A stretch of DNA of 64,000 nt. Origin: Amycolatopsis nivea. GTDB lineage: Bacteria > Actinomycetota > Actinomycetes > Mycobacteriales > Pseudonocardiaceae. The notes under the pieces are model-generated. The model ran no database searches. It saw nothing but the letters and a program-made list of their open reading frames with translations, and was not told the DNA's origin. Positions 43,320 to 51,081 of this stretch are shown piece by piece (position 1 is the stretch's first letter; every line of letters begins with the position of its first letter). The position numbers were made by a program, and so were the translations under genes. The DNA lies in NCBI RefSeq assembly GCF_004522235.1, contig NZ_SDLT01000050.1, positions 1 through 64,000 on the forward strand. The letters are read 5' to 3'.

Positions 43320-44542
43320 CCCGCGGCGGGACGGTCGTCATCGGTGCCGGACACGCCGGATTCGCCGCCGCGACCTCGTTGCGCGACACCGGCGTCGACG
43401 GTCCGGTCACCCTGCTTGACGTCCACTGTGGACTGCCGTATCAGCGTCCGCCGCTGTCCAAGGCCTATCTGCTGGGCAAGGCCGACCGCGCCCGCGTCGC
43501 GTTCCGCCCGGCCGCCTACTACGAGCGGCGGGAGATCACGCTGCGGACCGGCCAGCCCGCCGTGGCGATCGACCGATCGGCCCGGACCGTCCGCCTGCGT
43601 TCGGGCGAAACGGTCGGCTACGACACGCTCGTTCTCGCGACCGGCGCCCGGGCCCGCCCGCTGCCGGTGCCTGGCCATGATCTGGACGGCGTCCTCGTGC
43701 TGCGGACCCTGCCGGACGCCGACGCGTTACGCGCACGGCTGGAGACCGCGCGCCGCCCGGTCGTCATCGGCGGCGGCTTCATCGGTCTGGAGTTCGCTGC
43801 GGTCGCGGCGGCCGGCGGGACTCCGGTGACGATTGTCGAAGCAGCGCAGCGGATTCTGTCGCGGTCGGTCTCCGCGCACACGGCGGCGCAACTGGAGAAA
43901 GCGCACCACGGTTGGGGAAACACCGTCCGCACCGGTACCGGAGTACAGCGAATCATCGGCGGTCCCGACGGCCAGGCCATCGGGGTCCGGCTCGCCGACG
44001 GCACGGAAATCACTGCGGACCTCGTCGTGGTCGGCGTCGGCGCCGTTCCGGAGACAGCACTCGCCGAGTCCGCCGGGCTCGCCGTGGACGACGGCATCGT
44101 CACCGACCGATACCTGCGTACCTCCGACCCCAGCGTCTTCGCCATCGGGGACTGCGCCCGGATCGCGGAGCGGAACGGCTCGCGCACGCGTCGCCGGGAG
44201 TCGGTGCAGAACGCCACGGACCAAGCTCGAACGGTGGCGCGCACGATAGGCGGAGCCCCGGCCGCCTACACGGCGTCGCCGTGGTTCTGGAGTGACCAGC
44301 ACCAGCTCAAGCTGCAGATCGCCGGAGACCTCACCGGCTACGACGAGGCGGTCACCGCGCCCGGAGAAGGTGCGTTTTCGACCTACTGCTTCCGACACGG
44401 CCAGCTCGTCGCGGTCGAATCCGTCAACCGGCCGACTGACCACGTCGCGGCCCGCAAACTCCTCGAGCGCACCGACGTCTCGCTCTCGCAGCGGGCGGTC
44501 GGGCCGGGATTCGCGCTCGCCGATTTCCTGAAGTTCCGCTGA
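43313..44542 (+). CDS. NAD(P)H-dependent ferredoxin reductase
   Basis: This FAD flavoprotein of 409 residues passes electrons from NAD(P)H to the [2Fe-2S] ferredoxin. FAD-binding GAGHAGFAAATSL is near the start, VLATGARARPLPVPG follows, and the NAD(P) site is IGGGFIGLEFAAVAAAGG. The second FAD motif is FAIGDCARI. The C-terminal interface domain has SPWFWSDQHQLKLQIAG, typical of putidaredoxin reductase relatives. GTG at 43313 overlaps the ferredoxin stop, with GGAG upstream. The cluster is a complete three-component P450 system. Confidence 0.93.
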   Translation: MLTRGGTVVIGAGHAGFAAATSLRDTGVDGPVTLLDVHCGLPYQRPPLSKAYLLGKADRARVAFRPAAYYERREITLRTGQPAVAIDRSARTVRLRSGETVGYDTLVLATGARARPLPVPGHDLDGVLVLRTLPDADALRARLETARRPVVIGGGFIGLEFAAVAAAGGTPVTIVEAAQRILSRSVSAHTAAQLEKAHHGWGNTVRTGTGVQRIIGGPDGQAIGVRLADGTEITADLVVVGVGAVPETALAESAGLAVDDGIVTDRYLRTSDPSVFAIGDCARIAERNGSRTRRRESVQNATDQARTVARTIGGAPAAYTASPWFWSDQHQLKLQIAGDLTGYDEAVTAPGEGAFSTYCFRHGQLVAVESVNRPTDHVAARKLLERTDVSLSQRAVGPGFALADFLKFR

Positions 44543-44581
44543 CGCCCGGCCCGGGACGAGGTCCCGAGCCGGGCGTCAGCG
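44537..44581. terminator. bidirectional terminator between reductase and leuS
   Basis: A perfect 14-bp outer stem (44537-44550 with 44568-44581) encloses an inner GGGAC-GAG-GTCCC stem-loop. The outer left arm includes the reductase stop codon. No T-run is present. Confidence 0.8.
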
Positions 44582-44583
44582 GT

Positions 44584-47472
44584 TCACAGCACGATGTTGA
44601 CCAGCCGGCCCGGCACCACGATCACCTTGCGCGGCGTCTTGTCGCCGACCAGCGCGGCGATCTTTTCGTCGGCCAGCGCGGTCGCCTGCACCGCGTCGTT
44701 CTTCGCGTCCGCGGCCACGGTGATCCGCGAGCGGACCTTGCCGTTGACCTGGATCGGGTACTCGACCGAGTCCTCGACCAGGTACTTCTCGTCCACGACC
44801 GGGAACGGCCCGTGCACCAGCGAATCGGCGTGGCCCATCCGGTGCCACAGCTCCTCGGCCACGTGCGGGGCCAGCGGAGCCAGCAGCAGCACCAGCGGTT
44901 CGGCCAGTTCGCGCGGGGTCGCCGCGGCCGAGCCGTACGCCTTGGTCAGGTGGTTGTTCAGCTCGATCAGCTTCGCGCCCGCGGTGTTGAACCGCATCTC
45001 CGCGTAGTCCTCGCGAACCCCGGCGATGGTGCGGTGCAACAGTTTCCGGTCCGCCTCGGTCGCCTCGTCCGCGGAAACCCGCAGCTCGCCGGTCTGCTCG
45101 TCGACCACCAGCCGCCACAGCCGCTGCAGGAACCGGTGCGCGCCGACGACGTCCTTGGTCGCCCACGGCCGTGACATGTCCAGCGGGCCCATCGACATCT
45201 CGTACAGCCGGAAGGTGTCCGCGCCGTAGGTGTCCGACATTTCGTCCGGCGTCACGGCGTTCTTCAGGCTCTTGCCCATCTTGCCGTATTCCTGCTTGAC
45301 CTCTTCGTCGCCGAAGAAGAACTTGCCGTCGCGCTCGACGACGTCCTCAGCAGGCACGTACACACCGCGCTTGTCGGTGTAGGCGAACGCCTCGATGTAG
45401 CCCTGGTTGAACAGGCGGCGGTACGGCTCCTTCGACGACACGTGGCCCAGGTCGTACAGGACCTTGTGCCAGAAGCGGGAGTACAGCAGGTGCAGCACCG
45501 CGTGCTCGACGCCGCCGACGTACAGGTCGACGCCGCCCGGGTCGTCCACGCCGTGCTCGGCCGGGCGCGGGCCCAGCCAGTACGCCTCGTTCTCCGGCGC
45601 GCAGAACACGTCCTGGCTCGCCGGGTCGACGTAACGCAGCTGGTACCAGCAGGAACCGGCCCACTGCGGCATGACGTTCGTGTCGCGGCGGTACTTCTTC
45701 GGCCCGTCGCCCAGATCCAGGGTGACCTCGACCCAGTCCTTCGCACGCGACAGCGGCGGCGACGGCTCGGAGTCGGCGTCGTCCGGGTCGAAGGTCTTCG
45801 GCGAGTAGTCGTCGACCTCCGGCAGCACGACCGGCAGCTGGTCCTCGGGCAGCGCGATCGGCAGGTTGTTCTCGTCGTAGACGATCGGGAACGGCTCGCC
45901 CCAGTAACGCTGGCGGGCGAACAGCCAGTCGCGCAGCTTGTACTGCACGGTGCCCTCGCCCGCGCCGCGGTCCTCCAGCCAGGCGATGATCGTCTTCTTG
46001 GCGTCGGCGACGCCCATGCCGTTCAGGTCGACGGTGTCGTTGGCGGAGTTGATCGCCGGCCCGTCGCCGGTGAACGCCTCGCCCTCGAAGCCCTCGCCGG
46101 GATCGACCGTGCGGACGATCTCCAGCTCGAACTTCTTCGCGAAGTCGTAGTCGCGCTGGTCCTGTGCCGGCACCGCCATGATCGCGCCGGTGCCGTAGCC
46201 CATCAGCACGTAGTCGCCGACGAAGACCGGGATTTCCTTGTCGTTGGCCGGGTTCACCGCGTAGGTGCCGGTGAAGACGCCGGTCTTCTCCTTGTTCTCC
46301 TGCCGGTCCAGATCGGACTTGCGGGAGGCGGCGGCCCGGTACGCGGCGACGGCCTCGGCGGGCGTCTTCGCGCCGCCGGTCCAGCTTTCCGGGTGCTCGC
46401 CCGGCCACTGCGCCGCGGTCAGCTTCTCGACCAGCGGGTGCTCCGGCGCGATCACCATGTAGGTGGCGCCGAACAGGGTGTCCGGACGGGTGGTGAAGAC
46501 CTCGATCTTCTCGCCGCCCGCGGCGAACGAGACCCGCGCGCCCTGCGACCGGCCGACCCAGTTGCGCTGCATGGACTTGACCTTCTCCGGCCAGTCCAGC
46601 AGCTCCAGGTCGTCGACCAGGCGGTCGGCGTACGCGGTGATCCGCATCATCCACTGGCGCAGGCTCTTGCGGAACACCGGGAAGTTGCCGCGGTCGCTGC
46701 GGCCGTCCGCGGTCACCTCCTCGTTCGCGACGACGGTGCCCAGGCCGGGGGCCCAGTTCACCGGAGCCTCGGAGATGTAGACCAGCCGGTGGTCGTCGAT
46801 GATCTTGCGCTGCTCGACGGTGCTCAGCTCGGTCCACGGACGGCCGTCCGGCGTCGTGCGCTCACCCGCCGCGTACGCCTTCTCCAGCTCCTCGATCGGA
46901 CGCGCCTTGCGGGCGTCCTCGTCGTAGTAGGAGTTGAAGATCTGCAGGAAGATCCACTGGGTCCACTTGTAGTAGTCCGGGTCGATCGTCTCGATCGAGC
47001 GGCGCTCGTCGTGGCCCAGCCCCAGCCGCTTCAGCTGGCGGCGCATCGTGGCGATGTTCTGCTCGGTCGTGGTGCGCGGATGCGTGCCGGTCTGCACCGC
47101 GTACTGCTCGGCGGGCAGGCCGAACGCGTCGTAGCCCAGCGTGTGCAGCACGTTCCGGCCGATCATCCGGTGATACCGCGCGTAGACGTCGGTGCCGATG
47201 TAGCCCAGCGGGTGCCCGACGTGCAGGCCGGAACCGGACGGGTACGGGAACATGTCCTGCACGAACAGCTTGTCCGAGGGCACCGGCTCGCCCGCTTCCG
47301 CGAGCGGGCCGACCGGGTTCGGCGCGTGGTAGGTGCCGTGGTCGGACCAGTGGTCCTGCCAGCGCTGCTCGATCTGCCCGGCCAGCTCCGCGGTGTAGCG
47401 GAACGGCGGGGCGTGCTCAGCGTCCGCGGCACTCTTCGCCGCGGCCCCGGTGGCCTCGTCAGACCCTGTCAT
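44584..47472 (-). CDS. leuS: leucyl-tRNA synthetase
   Basis: This class I aminoacyl-tRNA synthetase charges leucine. The HIGH motif appears as GLHVGHPLG near residue 90 and the KMSKS loop as GKMGKSLKN. The CP1 editing domain lies between, with a typical region around MVIAPEHPLVEKL and IMAVPAQDQRDYDFAKKF. The anticodon-binding C-terminal domain ends in ValRS/LeuRS-like VIVVPGRLVNIVL. ATG at 47472 has GGAGG 8 bases upstream. The gene has a 159-base leader that encodes a Leu-rich peptide and hairpins, probably an attenuator responding to leucyl-tRNA levels. Confidence 0.97.
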   Translation of the reverse strand: MTGSDEATGAAAKSAADAEHAPPFRYTAELAGQIEQRWQDHWSDHGTYHAPNPVGPLAEAGEPVPSDKLFVQDMFPYPSGSGLHVGHPLGYIGTDVYARYHRMIGRNVLHTLGYDAFGLPAEQYAVQTGTHPRTTTEQNIATMRRQLKRLGLGHDERRSIETIDPDYYKWTQWIFLQIFNSYYDEDARKARPIEELEKAYAAGERTTPDGRPWTELSTVEQRKIIDDHRLVYISEAPVNWAPGLGTVVANEEVTADGRSDRGNFPVFRKSLRQWMMRITAYADRLVDDLELLDWPEKVKSMQRNWVGRSQGARVSFAAGGEKIEVFTTRPDTLFGATYMVIAPEHPLVEKLTAAQWPGEHPESWTGGAKTPAEAVAAYRAAASRKSDLDRQENKEKTGVFTGTYAVNPANDKEIPVFVGDYVLMGYGTGAIMAVPAQDQRDYDFAKKFELEIVRTVDPGEGFEGEAFTGDGPAINSANDTVDLNGMGVADAKKTIIAWLEDRGAGEGTVQYKLRDWLFARQRYWGEPFPIVYDENNLPIALPEDQLPVVLPEVDDYSPKTFDPDDADSEPSPPLSRAKDWVEVTLDLGDGPKKYRRDTNVMPQWAGSCWYQLRYVDPASQDVFCAPENEAYWLGPRPAEHGVDDPGGVDLYVGGVEHAVLHLLYSRFWHKVLYDLGHVSSKEPYRRLFNQGYIEAFAYTDKRGVYVPAEDVVERDGKFFFGDEEVKQEYGKMGKSLKNAVTPDEMSDTYGADTFRLYEMSMGPLDMSRPWATKDVVGAHRFLQRLWRLVVDEQTGELRVSADEATEADRKLLHRTIAGVREDYAEMRFNTAGAKLIELNNHLTKAYGSAAATPRELAEPLVLLLAPLAPHVAEELWHRMGHADSLVHGPFPVVDEKYLVEDSVEYPIQVNGKVRSRITVAADAKNDAVQATALADEKIAALVGDKTPRKVIVVPGRLVNIVL

Positions 47473-47512
47473 CGCCGTCTTCCTCCGTGTCGAGCCACTC
47501 CCAGAAACAACT

Positions 47513-47544
47513 CGACCCCCCAAGCCAGAAGGCATGAGGGGTCG
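47513..47544 (-). terminator. attenuator-type hairpin in the leuS leader
   Basis: CGACCCC at 47513-47519 and GGGGTCG at 47538-47544 form a 7-bp stem; on the transcript it is followed by AGUUGUUUC. It lies between the leader peptide and leuS. An alternative 7-bp GC stem (GCCGCGC at 47544-47550 with GCGCGGC at 47575-47581 in plus-strand sequence) abuts it and overlaps the leader peptide end. It could be the competing structure. Confidence 0.55.
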
Positions 47545-47571
47545 CCGCGCCGAGCCGGTCATCGGACCAGG

Positions 47572-47610
47572 TCAGCGCGGCAGGCCAAGGAGCAGCCGAG
47601 CCGTGTTCAT
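47572..47610 (-). CDS. leucine-rich leader peptide of leuS
   Basis: The short frame ATG to TGA encodes MNTARLLLGLPR, with four Leu in twelve residues including three consecutive Leu codons (CTG CTC CTT). It ends 99 bases before the leuS start. The codons after the Leu run form one arm of a GC stem. A stalled ribosome at the Leu codons would expose that arm, whereas one at the stop codon would cover it. That is the expected logic of ribosome-mediated attenuation. No ribosome site is seen; a TACGAT motif 9 bases upstream suggests a leaderless transcript (inference). Confidence 0.65.
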   Translation of the reverse strand: MNTARLLLGLPR

Positions 47611-47631
47611 GCACTCATCGTAACGCGCTGG

Positions 47632-48801
47632 TCAAAGCCGTTCCGACGGGACCGCCAAAGCGACGACCTGGGTGACTTGCGACGCGGAGAAGTTGTTGTC
47701 GCTCACGAGCACGAGGGTGCGTTCCCCGGACGGCAGCGCCGGGCCCCAGGTCATCCCCTCGATGTTGTCCACCGTGGAGAGCGGCAGGTCGGAGAGGTCG
47801 GCGAGCAGCTTCTTCTTCACCGGCTTGACGTGCTTCGCGGCGGTCAGGGACGGGGTGTGGAGGACGTTCGTCGCGCCGGTGGTGTCGATCTCGAAGATGC
47901 GCACCTTGTTGCCGACGCCGGTGACGAAGGACCGCTCCATCATCAGGAACTTCGTCGGGTCGGCCTGGTTCACCGCGAGCATCGAGGAAACCCCGGTGTC
48001 GGCGAACCCGGTGGCGGGCTTGGGCTCGGCGAAAAGCTTCTCCTGCGGGTACGCGTACTGCGCGAGCACGGGCCCGAAGCGGCTCTGCAGGGTGATCCGC
48101 GACAACGCACCCGACGTCGGCGTGGGCGGCGGCCCGTCCTGCAGCAGCGGGGCCTCGACCTCGCTGGCCAGCAGCGTGCCGAACCCGGTGTAGGCGAGGC
48201 CTTCGAGAACGTAATTGCGGCGCGGACCGGCGTCCGGCGTCATCCGCTCGTTGGCGGGCAACGGCAGGTCACGGACGTAGTGCCCGTCGCGGGTGGCTTC
48301 GCGGATCGAGGGCTGGATCAGGTGCTGGTCGGCGAGCCGATCGCCTTCCTGCGACCAGACGTAGTGCCCGGTCCACGGGTCGACGCGCAGTTCCTCGGGG
48401 TCGATCGTCTGCTCGTTCTGGGGAGCGGCCGGGTCGTTCTTCGCGAGCGGCGGATACGGCGTGCCGTCGGGGCGCAGCAGCGGATGCGTGCCGGTGAAGG
48501 TGACCGGACCCACACCGTTGGCTCCGACGTCGAACTTCGCGGTGTAGAAGCGGGCCGGGTTGATCGCGGACCGGTCGTCGCTGATGAAGGCGTAACCGCC
48601 GGTGCGCGGATCGAAGTCGACGGACGACAATCCGCCGACCGTGGTGCCCTGGAACTGCAGGTTGTGCGGCACACGCTGCTCGCCGAGCAGGCGGACCGGC
48701 CGCTGCGCGGCAGTAGCGGCGGTCCCGGTTCCGGGGACGAGCAAGGACAAGGTGACGATCCCGGCGGCGGCGAACAGCCGGTGTCGCGTGGACGAAGACA
48801 T
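47632..48801 (-). CDS. secreted esterase-like phytase-family protein
   Basis: The exported protein has 389 residues with a signal peptide (TRHRLFAAAGIVTLSLLV, cleavage near TAATA). The mature part matches the 'esterase-like activity of phytase' fold: GGLSSVDFDPRTGGYAFISDDR, QTIDPEELRVDPWTGHYVWS, RRNYVLEGLAYTGFGTLLAS and NIEGMTWGPALPSGERTLVL. The conserved acidic residues in these stretches probably bind metal and form a beta-propeller. The substrate is unknown, possibly a phosphate ester outside the cell. ATG at 48801 is chosen over 48837 as the start of the signal peptide. Confidence 0.85.
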   Translation of the reverse strand: MSSSTRHRLFAAAGIVTLSLLVPGTGTAATAAQRPVRLLGEQRVPHNLQFQGTTVGGLSSVDFDPRTGGYAFISDDRSAINPARFYTAKFDVGANGVGPVTFTGTHPLLRPDGTPYPPLAKNDPAAPQNEQTIDPEELRVDPWTGHYVWSQEGDRLADQHLIQPSIREATRDGHYVRDLPLPANERMTPDAGPRRNYVLEGLAYTGFGTLLASEVEAPLLQDGPPPTPTSGALSRITLQSRFGPVLAQYAYPQEKLFAEPKPATGFADTGVSSMLAVNQADPTKFLMMERSFVTGVGNKVRIFEIDTTGATNVLHTPSLTAAKHVKPVKKKLLADLSDLPLSTVDNIEGMTWGPALPSGERTLVLVSDNNFSASQVTQVVALAVPSERL

Positions 48802-48866
48802 GGCCCGTAGCACAGCCGACGAGGGTATCCGGGACATTGCCGCGAGGTCACGCTTATCCTCAGAGG

Positions 48867-49286
48867 GTGTTCGCTATCGCGCTCGTTCCGATCGTCCTTG
48901 GTGTCGTCGTCGGCTGGGGTGGCTTCCTCGGCGTGCGCGGACGGCTGAGCAGGGCGAGCGGGGCCGGAGTCCGGACCGAAGCCTCGATGCGCAGCGAAGA
49001 GGCGTTCAAGCTCGCCAACCGGGTGGCCGGCATCCCGACCCTGGCCGGAGGCGCGGCCGCGGTCGTCTGCGGACTCGCCGGTCTGGCGATCCCCGCCACC
49101 GCGGGCCTGGTCGCCGCCGCGATCGTCGGACTGCTCGGCCTGCTGGTGATGGTCGTCGCCGGAGCCCGGATGGGCGCGCGAGCCGCCCTGACCGTGCCCG
49201 CCCCGTCGCCGGTCCCGTCCGGCTGCAGCGGCTGCGCGTGCGGCGCCGGCGGCTGCGGAGTCCTGCAGAAGTCCAGCGAGGCCTAG
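48867..49286 (+). CDS. SdpI-family small membrane protein with Cys-rich tail
   Basis: This membrane protein of 139 residues has three hydrophobic spans (FAIALVPIVLGVVVGWGGFL; the AAAVVCGLAGLAI region; GLVAAAIVGLLGLLVMVV). The loop has the conserved RTEASMRSEEAFKLANRVAG. The family includes immunity proteins against the Bacillus SdpC toxin and many of unknown role. The C-terminal tail CSGCACGAGGCG contains four cysteines in twelve residues, an unusual possible metal site. GTG at 48867 begins the first span. The stop overlaps that of the convergent yqgE gene. Confidence 0.75.
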   Translation: MFAIALVPIVLGVVVGWGGFLGVRGRLSRASGAGVRTEASMRSEEAFKLANRVAGIPTLAGGAAAVVCGLAGLAIPATAGLVAAAIVGLLGLLVMVVAGARMGARAALTVPAPSPVPSGCSGCACGAGGCGVLQKSSEA

Positions 49287-49864
49287 TTCCGCTGCAAATC
49301 GCCAGGATGGGTGGCCAGCAACGCGAGCGGCACCCCCTGGCGGCGCAACACCTGACCCCACAGGTCACGGCTGGGCGGCGCGAGAATGTCGCTCGGCAAC
49401 GCGGGGACGATCACCCAGTCCTCGCGTTCGATCTCGCCCGCGAGCTGCCCTGAATCCCACCCGGCATAGCCCGCGAACACGCGCACGCCCCGCACCTTCG
49501 GCACGAGCACCTCGGGATCGCTGTCCAGATCGACCAGCGCGACCGGCCCCCGCACGGCAACCACGCCCGGAACGCTGGAAGCGGTCTCCCCAGTCCGCAA
49601 CGCGGCGAGACAAAGCGCGGTCTTCTTGTCGACCGGCCCGCCGACGAACACCGACTGCGGCTCCGCGACATGCGCGCCCCACCCCGGCAGGACGTCATTC
49701 ACCGGAACATCGGACGGCCGGTTCAAGACCACCCCGAGCGTGCCCTCCGCCCGATGATCGATCACGAACACCACGGTCCGCTTGAAGTTCGGGTCGAACA
49801 TCGTGGGTGCGGCGACCAGGAGCGTTCCCGGTTCAACCTCGGCGTCCGCTGGCACGCCACCCAT
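49283..49864 (-). CDS. YqgE/AlgH family protein
   Basis: The cytoplasmic DUF179 protein has 193 residues and unknown molecular function. Family landmarks are EPGTLLVAAPTMFDPNFKRT, VVFVIDHRAEGTLGVVLNRP, VFVGGPVDKKTALCLAAL and RVFAGYAGWDSGQLAGEIER. ATG at 49864 gives the usual short lead before the first landmark. It matches Rv0038 in position between leuS-region and MFS genes (from memory). Confidence 0.92.
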   Translation of the reverse strand: MGGVPADAEVEPGTLLVAAPTMFDPNFKRTVVFVIDHRAEGTLGVVLNRPSDVPVNDVLPGWGAHVAEPQSVFVGGPVDKKTALCLAALRTGETASSVPGVVAVRGPVALVDLDSDPEVLVPKVRGVRVFAGYAGWDSGQLAGEIEREDWVIVPALPSDILAPPSRDLWGQVLRRQGVPLALLATHPGDLQRN

Positions 49865-50361
49865 GATCCCATCACCCGCCGAGGGAAATCCTCCCGGCAC
49901 GGGAACACCAGCACCACCCGCCCCGTTGAGAACAATGAGCCGGCGCACTCGTGTCCCCCGGGCTCACTGAAGAACCGCCTTTGTGGAATACCGGTCCGGC
50001 CGGAGCCACACTGCGCCAAGCCGCCGAGAGGCGAAACGAGTGCGCCGGTGTTCTCGAGTCCTGTTCGGTGCTTCGCACCTTCCCCTTCCACCGGCGCCGT
50101 GTACCCGGGGGGCCGAGCCCCCCGGACCCCCGCGGTGCCTTCGGTGCGGTTTTCGGGGTGGGCGGGGGCGGAGCCCCCTTTGTTTTGGCAACCGGTGCTG
50201 GTGGGGTTTGTTGCTTCCGGGGTGTGGCACCGATCGGTGGTCAGCGAGCTGGCTCGGGTGCAGCGGCTTTCCCGGGGGTGAGATGCCGTGGCTCGCGCCG
50301 GGGCTCCGGCTCGACTTGACTGGATGTGGGTTGGCTTTGTTGTCTCGGGCCGTTGCTGGCT
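49865..50361 (+). other. gene-free stretch with three compact hairpins
   Basis: No convincing gene is present. Three perfect hairpins follow one another on the plus strand: GGTGC-TTC-GCACC at 50067-50079, GGGGGGC-CGA-GCCCCCC at 50107-50123, and GGGGGC-GGA-GCCCCC at 50164-50178. The last is followed by TTTGTTTT, so it could end a short transcript. From about 50280 the sequence grades into the tandem-repeat array. Confidence 0.6.
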
Positions 50362-51000
50362 GGGCAGGCCAACTCGCCGCCTCGTGACCTGACGCCCACC
50401 AATGTGGGTGGGTCTCTGTGCTTCGGGGTCGTTGCTGGCCGGGCAGGCCAACTCGCCGCCCAGCGACCTGGCCCAATGTGGGTGGGTTCTGTGCTTCAGC
50501 GCCGTTGGTGGCTGGGCAGGCCAACTCGCCGCCTCGCGACCTGGCCCCAGCCAATGTGGGTCGTTGTTGTTTCGGGGCGTTGTTGGCTCGCCGGGCCAAC
50601 TCGCTGCCCGGTGATCTGATTCGGGCAGGTGCGGGTGGGCCTCTGCTGCCTCGGGGCCGCTGCAGGCTCGCCGGGTCAACTTGCCGCCCGGCGCTCTGAC
50701 TCGCGCGGACGTGGGTGGCTTGTTGCTCGGGGCCGCGCCTGGCTGGACAAGCCAACTCGCCGTCCGGCGATCTGATTCGAGCAGGTGCGGGTGGGCTTTT
50801 GTTGCCTCGCGCCGCTGCGGGCTCGCTGGGCCAGCTCGCCGCCTGGCGATCTGGCTCGGGCTGGCCTGAGTGGGCTTTGTTGCGTCGGGGTGGCGTTGGC
50901 TCGCCGTTCAGGGGCTTGGGCCGAGTGAGGTTGGGTTGGGCGTTGTTGCTTCGGAGGCGCTGTCGGCTGGGCTAGTTCGTTCGCCAGGGGTGACGCGCCG
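50362..51000. repeat. degenerate tandem repeats of 73-80 bp
   Basis: The anchor motif around GGCCAACTCGCCGCC recurs at 50362, 50441, 50514, 50590, 50670, 50745 and 50825, with two more decayed copies up to about 51000 and a possible one before. Each unit also has a GTGGGTGGG-like stretch and TTGCTTCGGGGCCG-like stretch. Spacings of 79, 73, 76, 80, 75 and 80 bases are not multiples of three, arguing against a coding repeat. Units differ by many substitutions, so the array is old or diverging fast. Confidence 0.8.
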
Positions 51001-51081
51001 CGATCTGCCCCTAGCCAGCCCGGCGTGCTTGACTGTCGATTTGTCGTCTTTTTGGGGTACTGGGGTGGTCAGTAGGGTTGT

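Noticed and set aside
47473..47631. T-box riboswitch upstream of leuS
   Set aside because: No T-box consensus bulge or specifier stem was found; the Leu-rich frame and competing hairpins explain the leader better.
49964..50755. Minus-strand frame through the tandem repeats giving a repetitive peptide
   Set aside because: Repeat spacing is not a multiple of three, so the peptide repeat shifts frame between units; no ribosome site or conserved domain.
50362..51000. Possible CRISPR array
   Set aside because: Units are 73-80 bp, degenerate along their whole length, with no constant 25-37 bp repeat separated by unique spacers, and no cas genes nearby.
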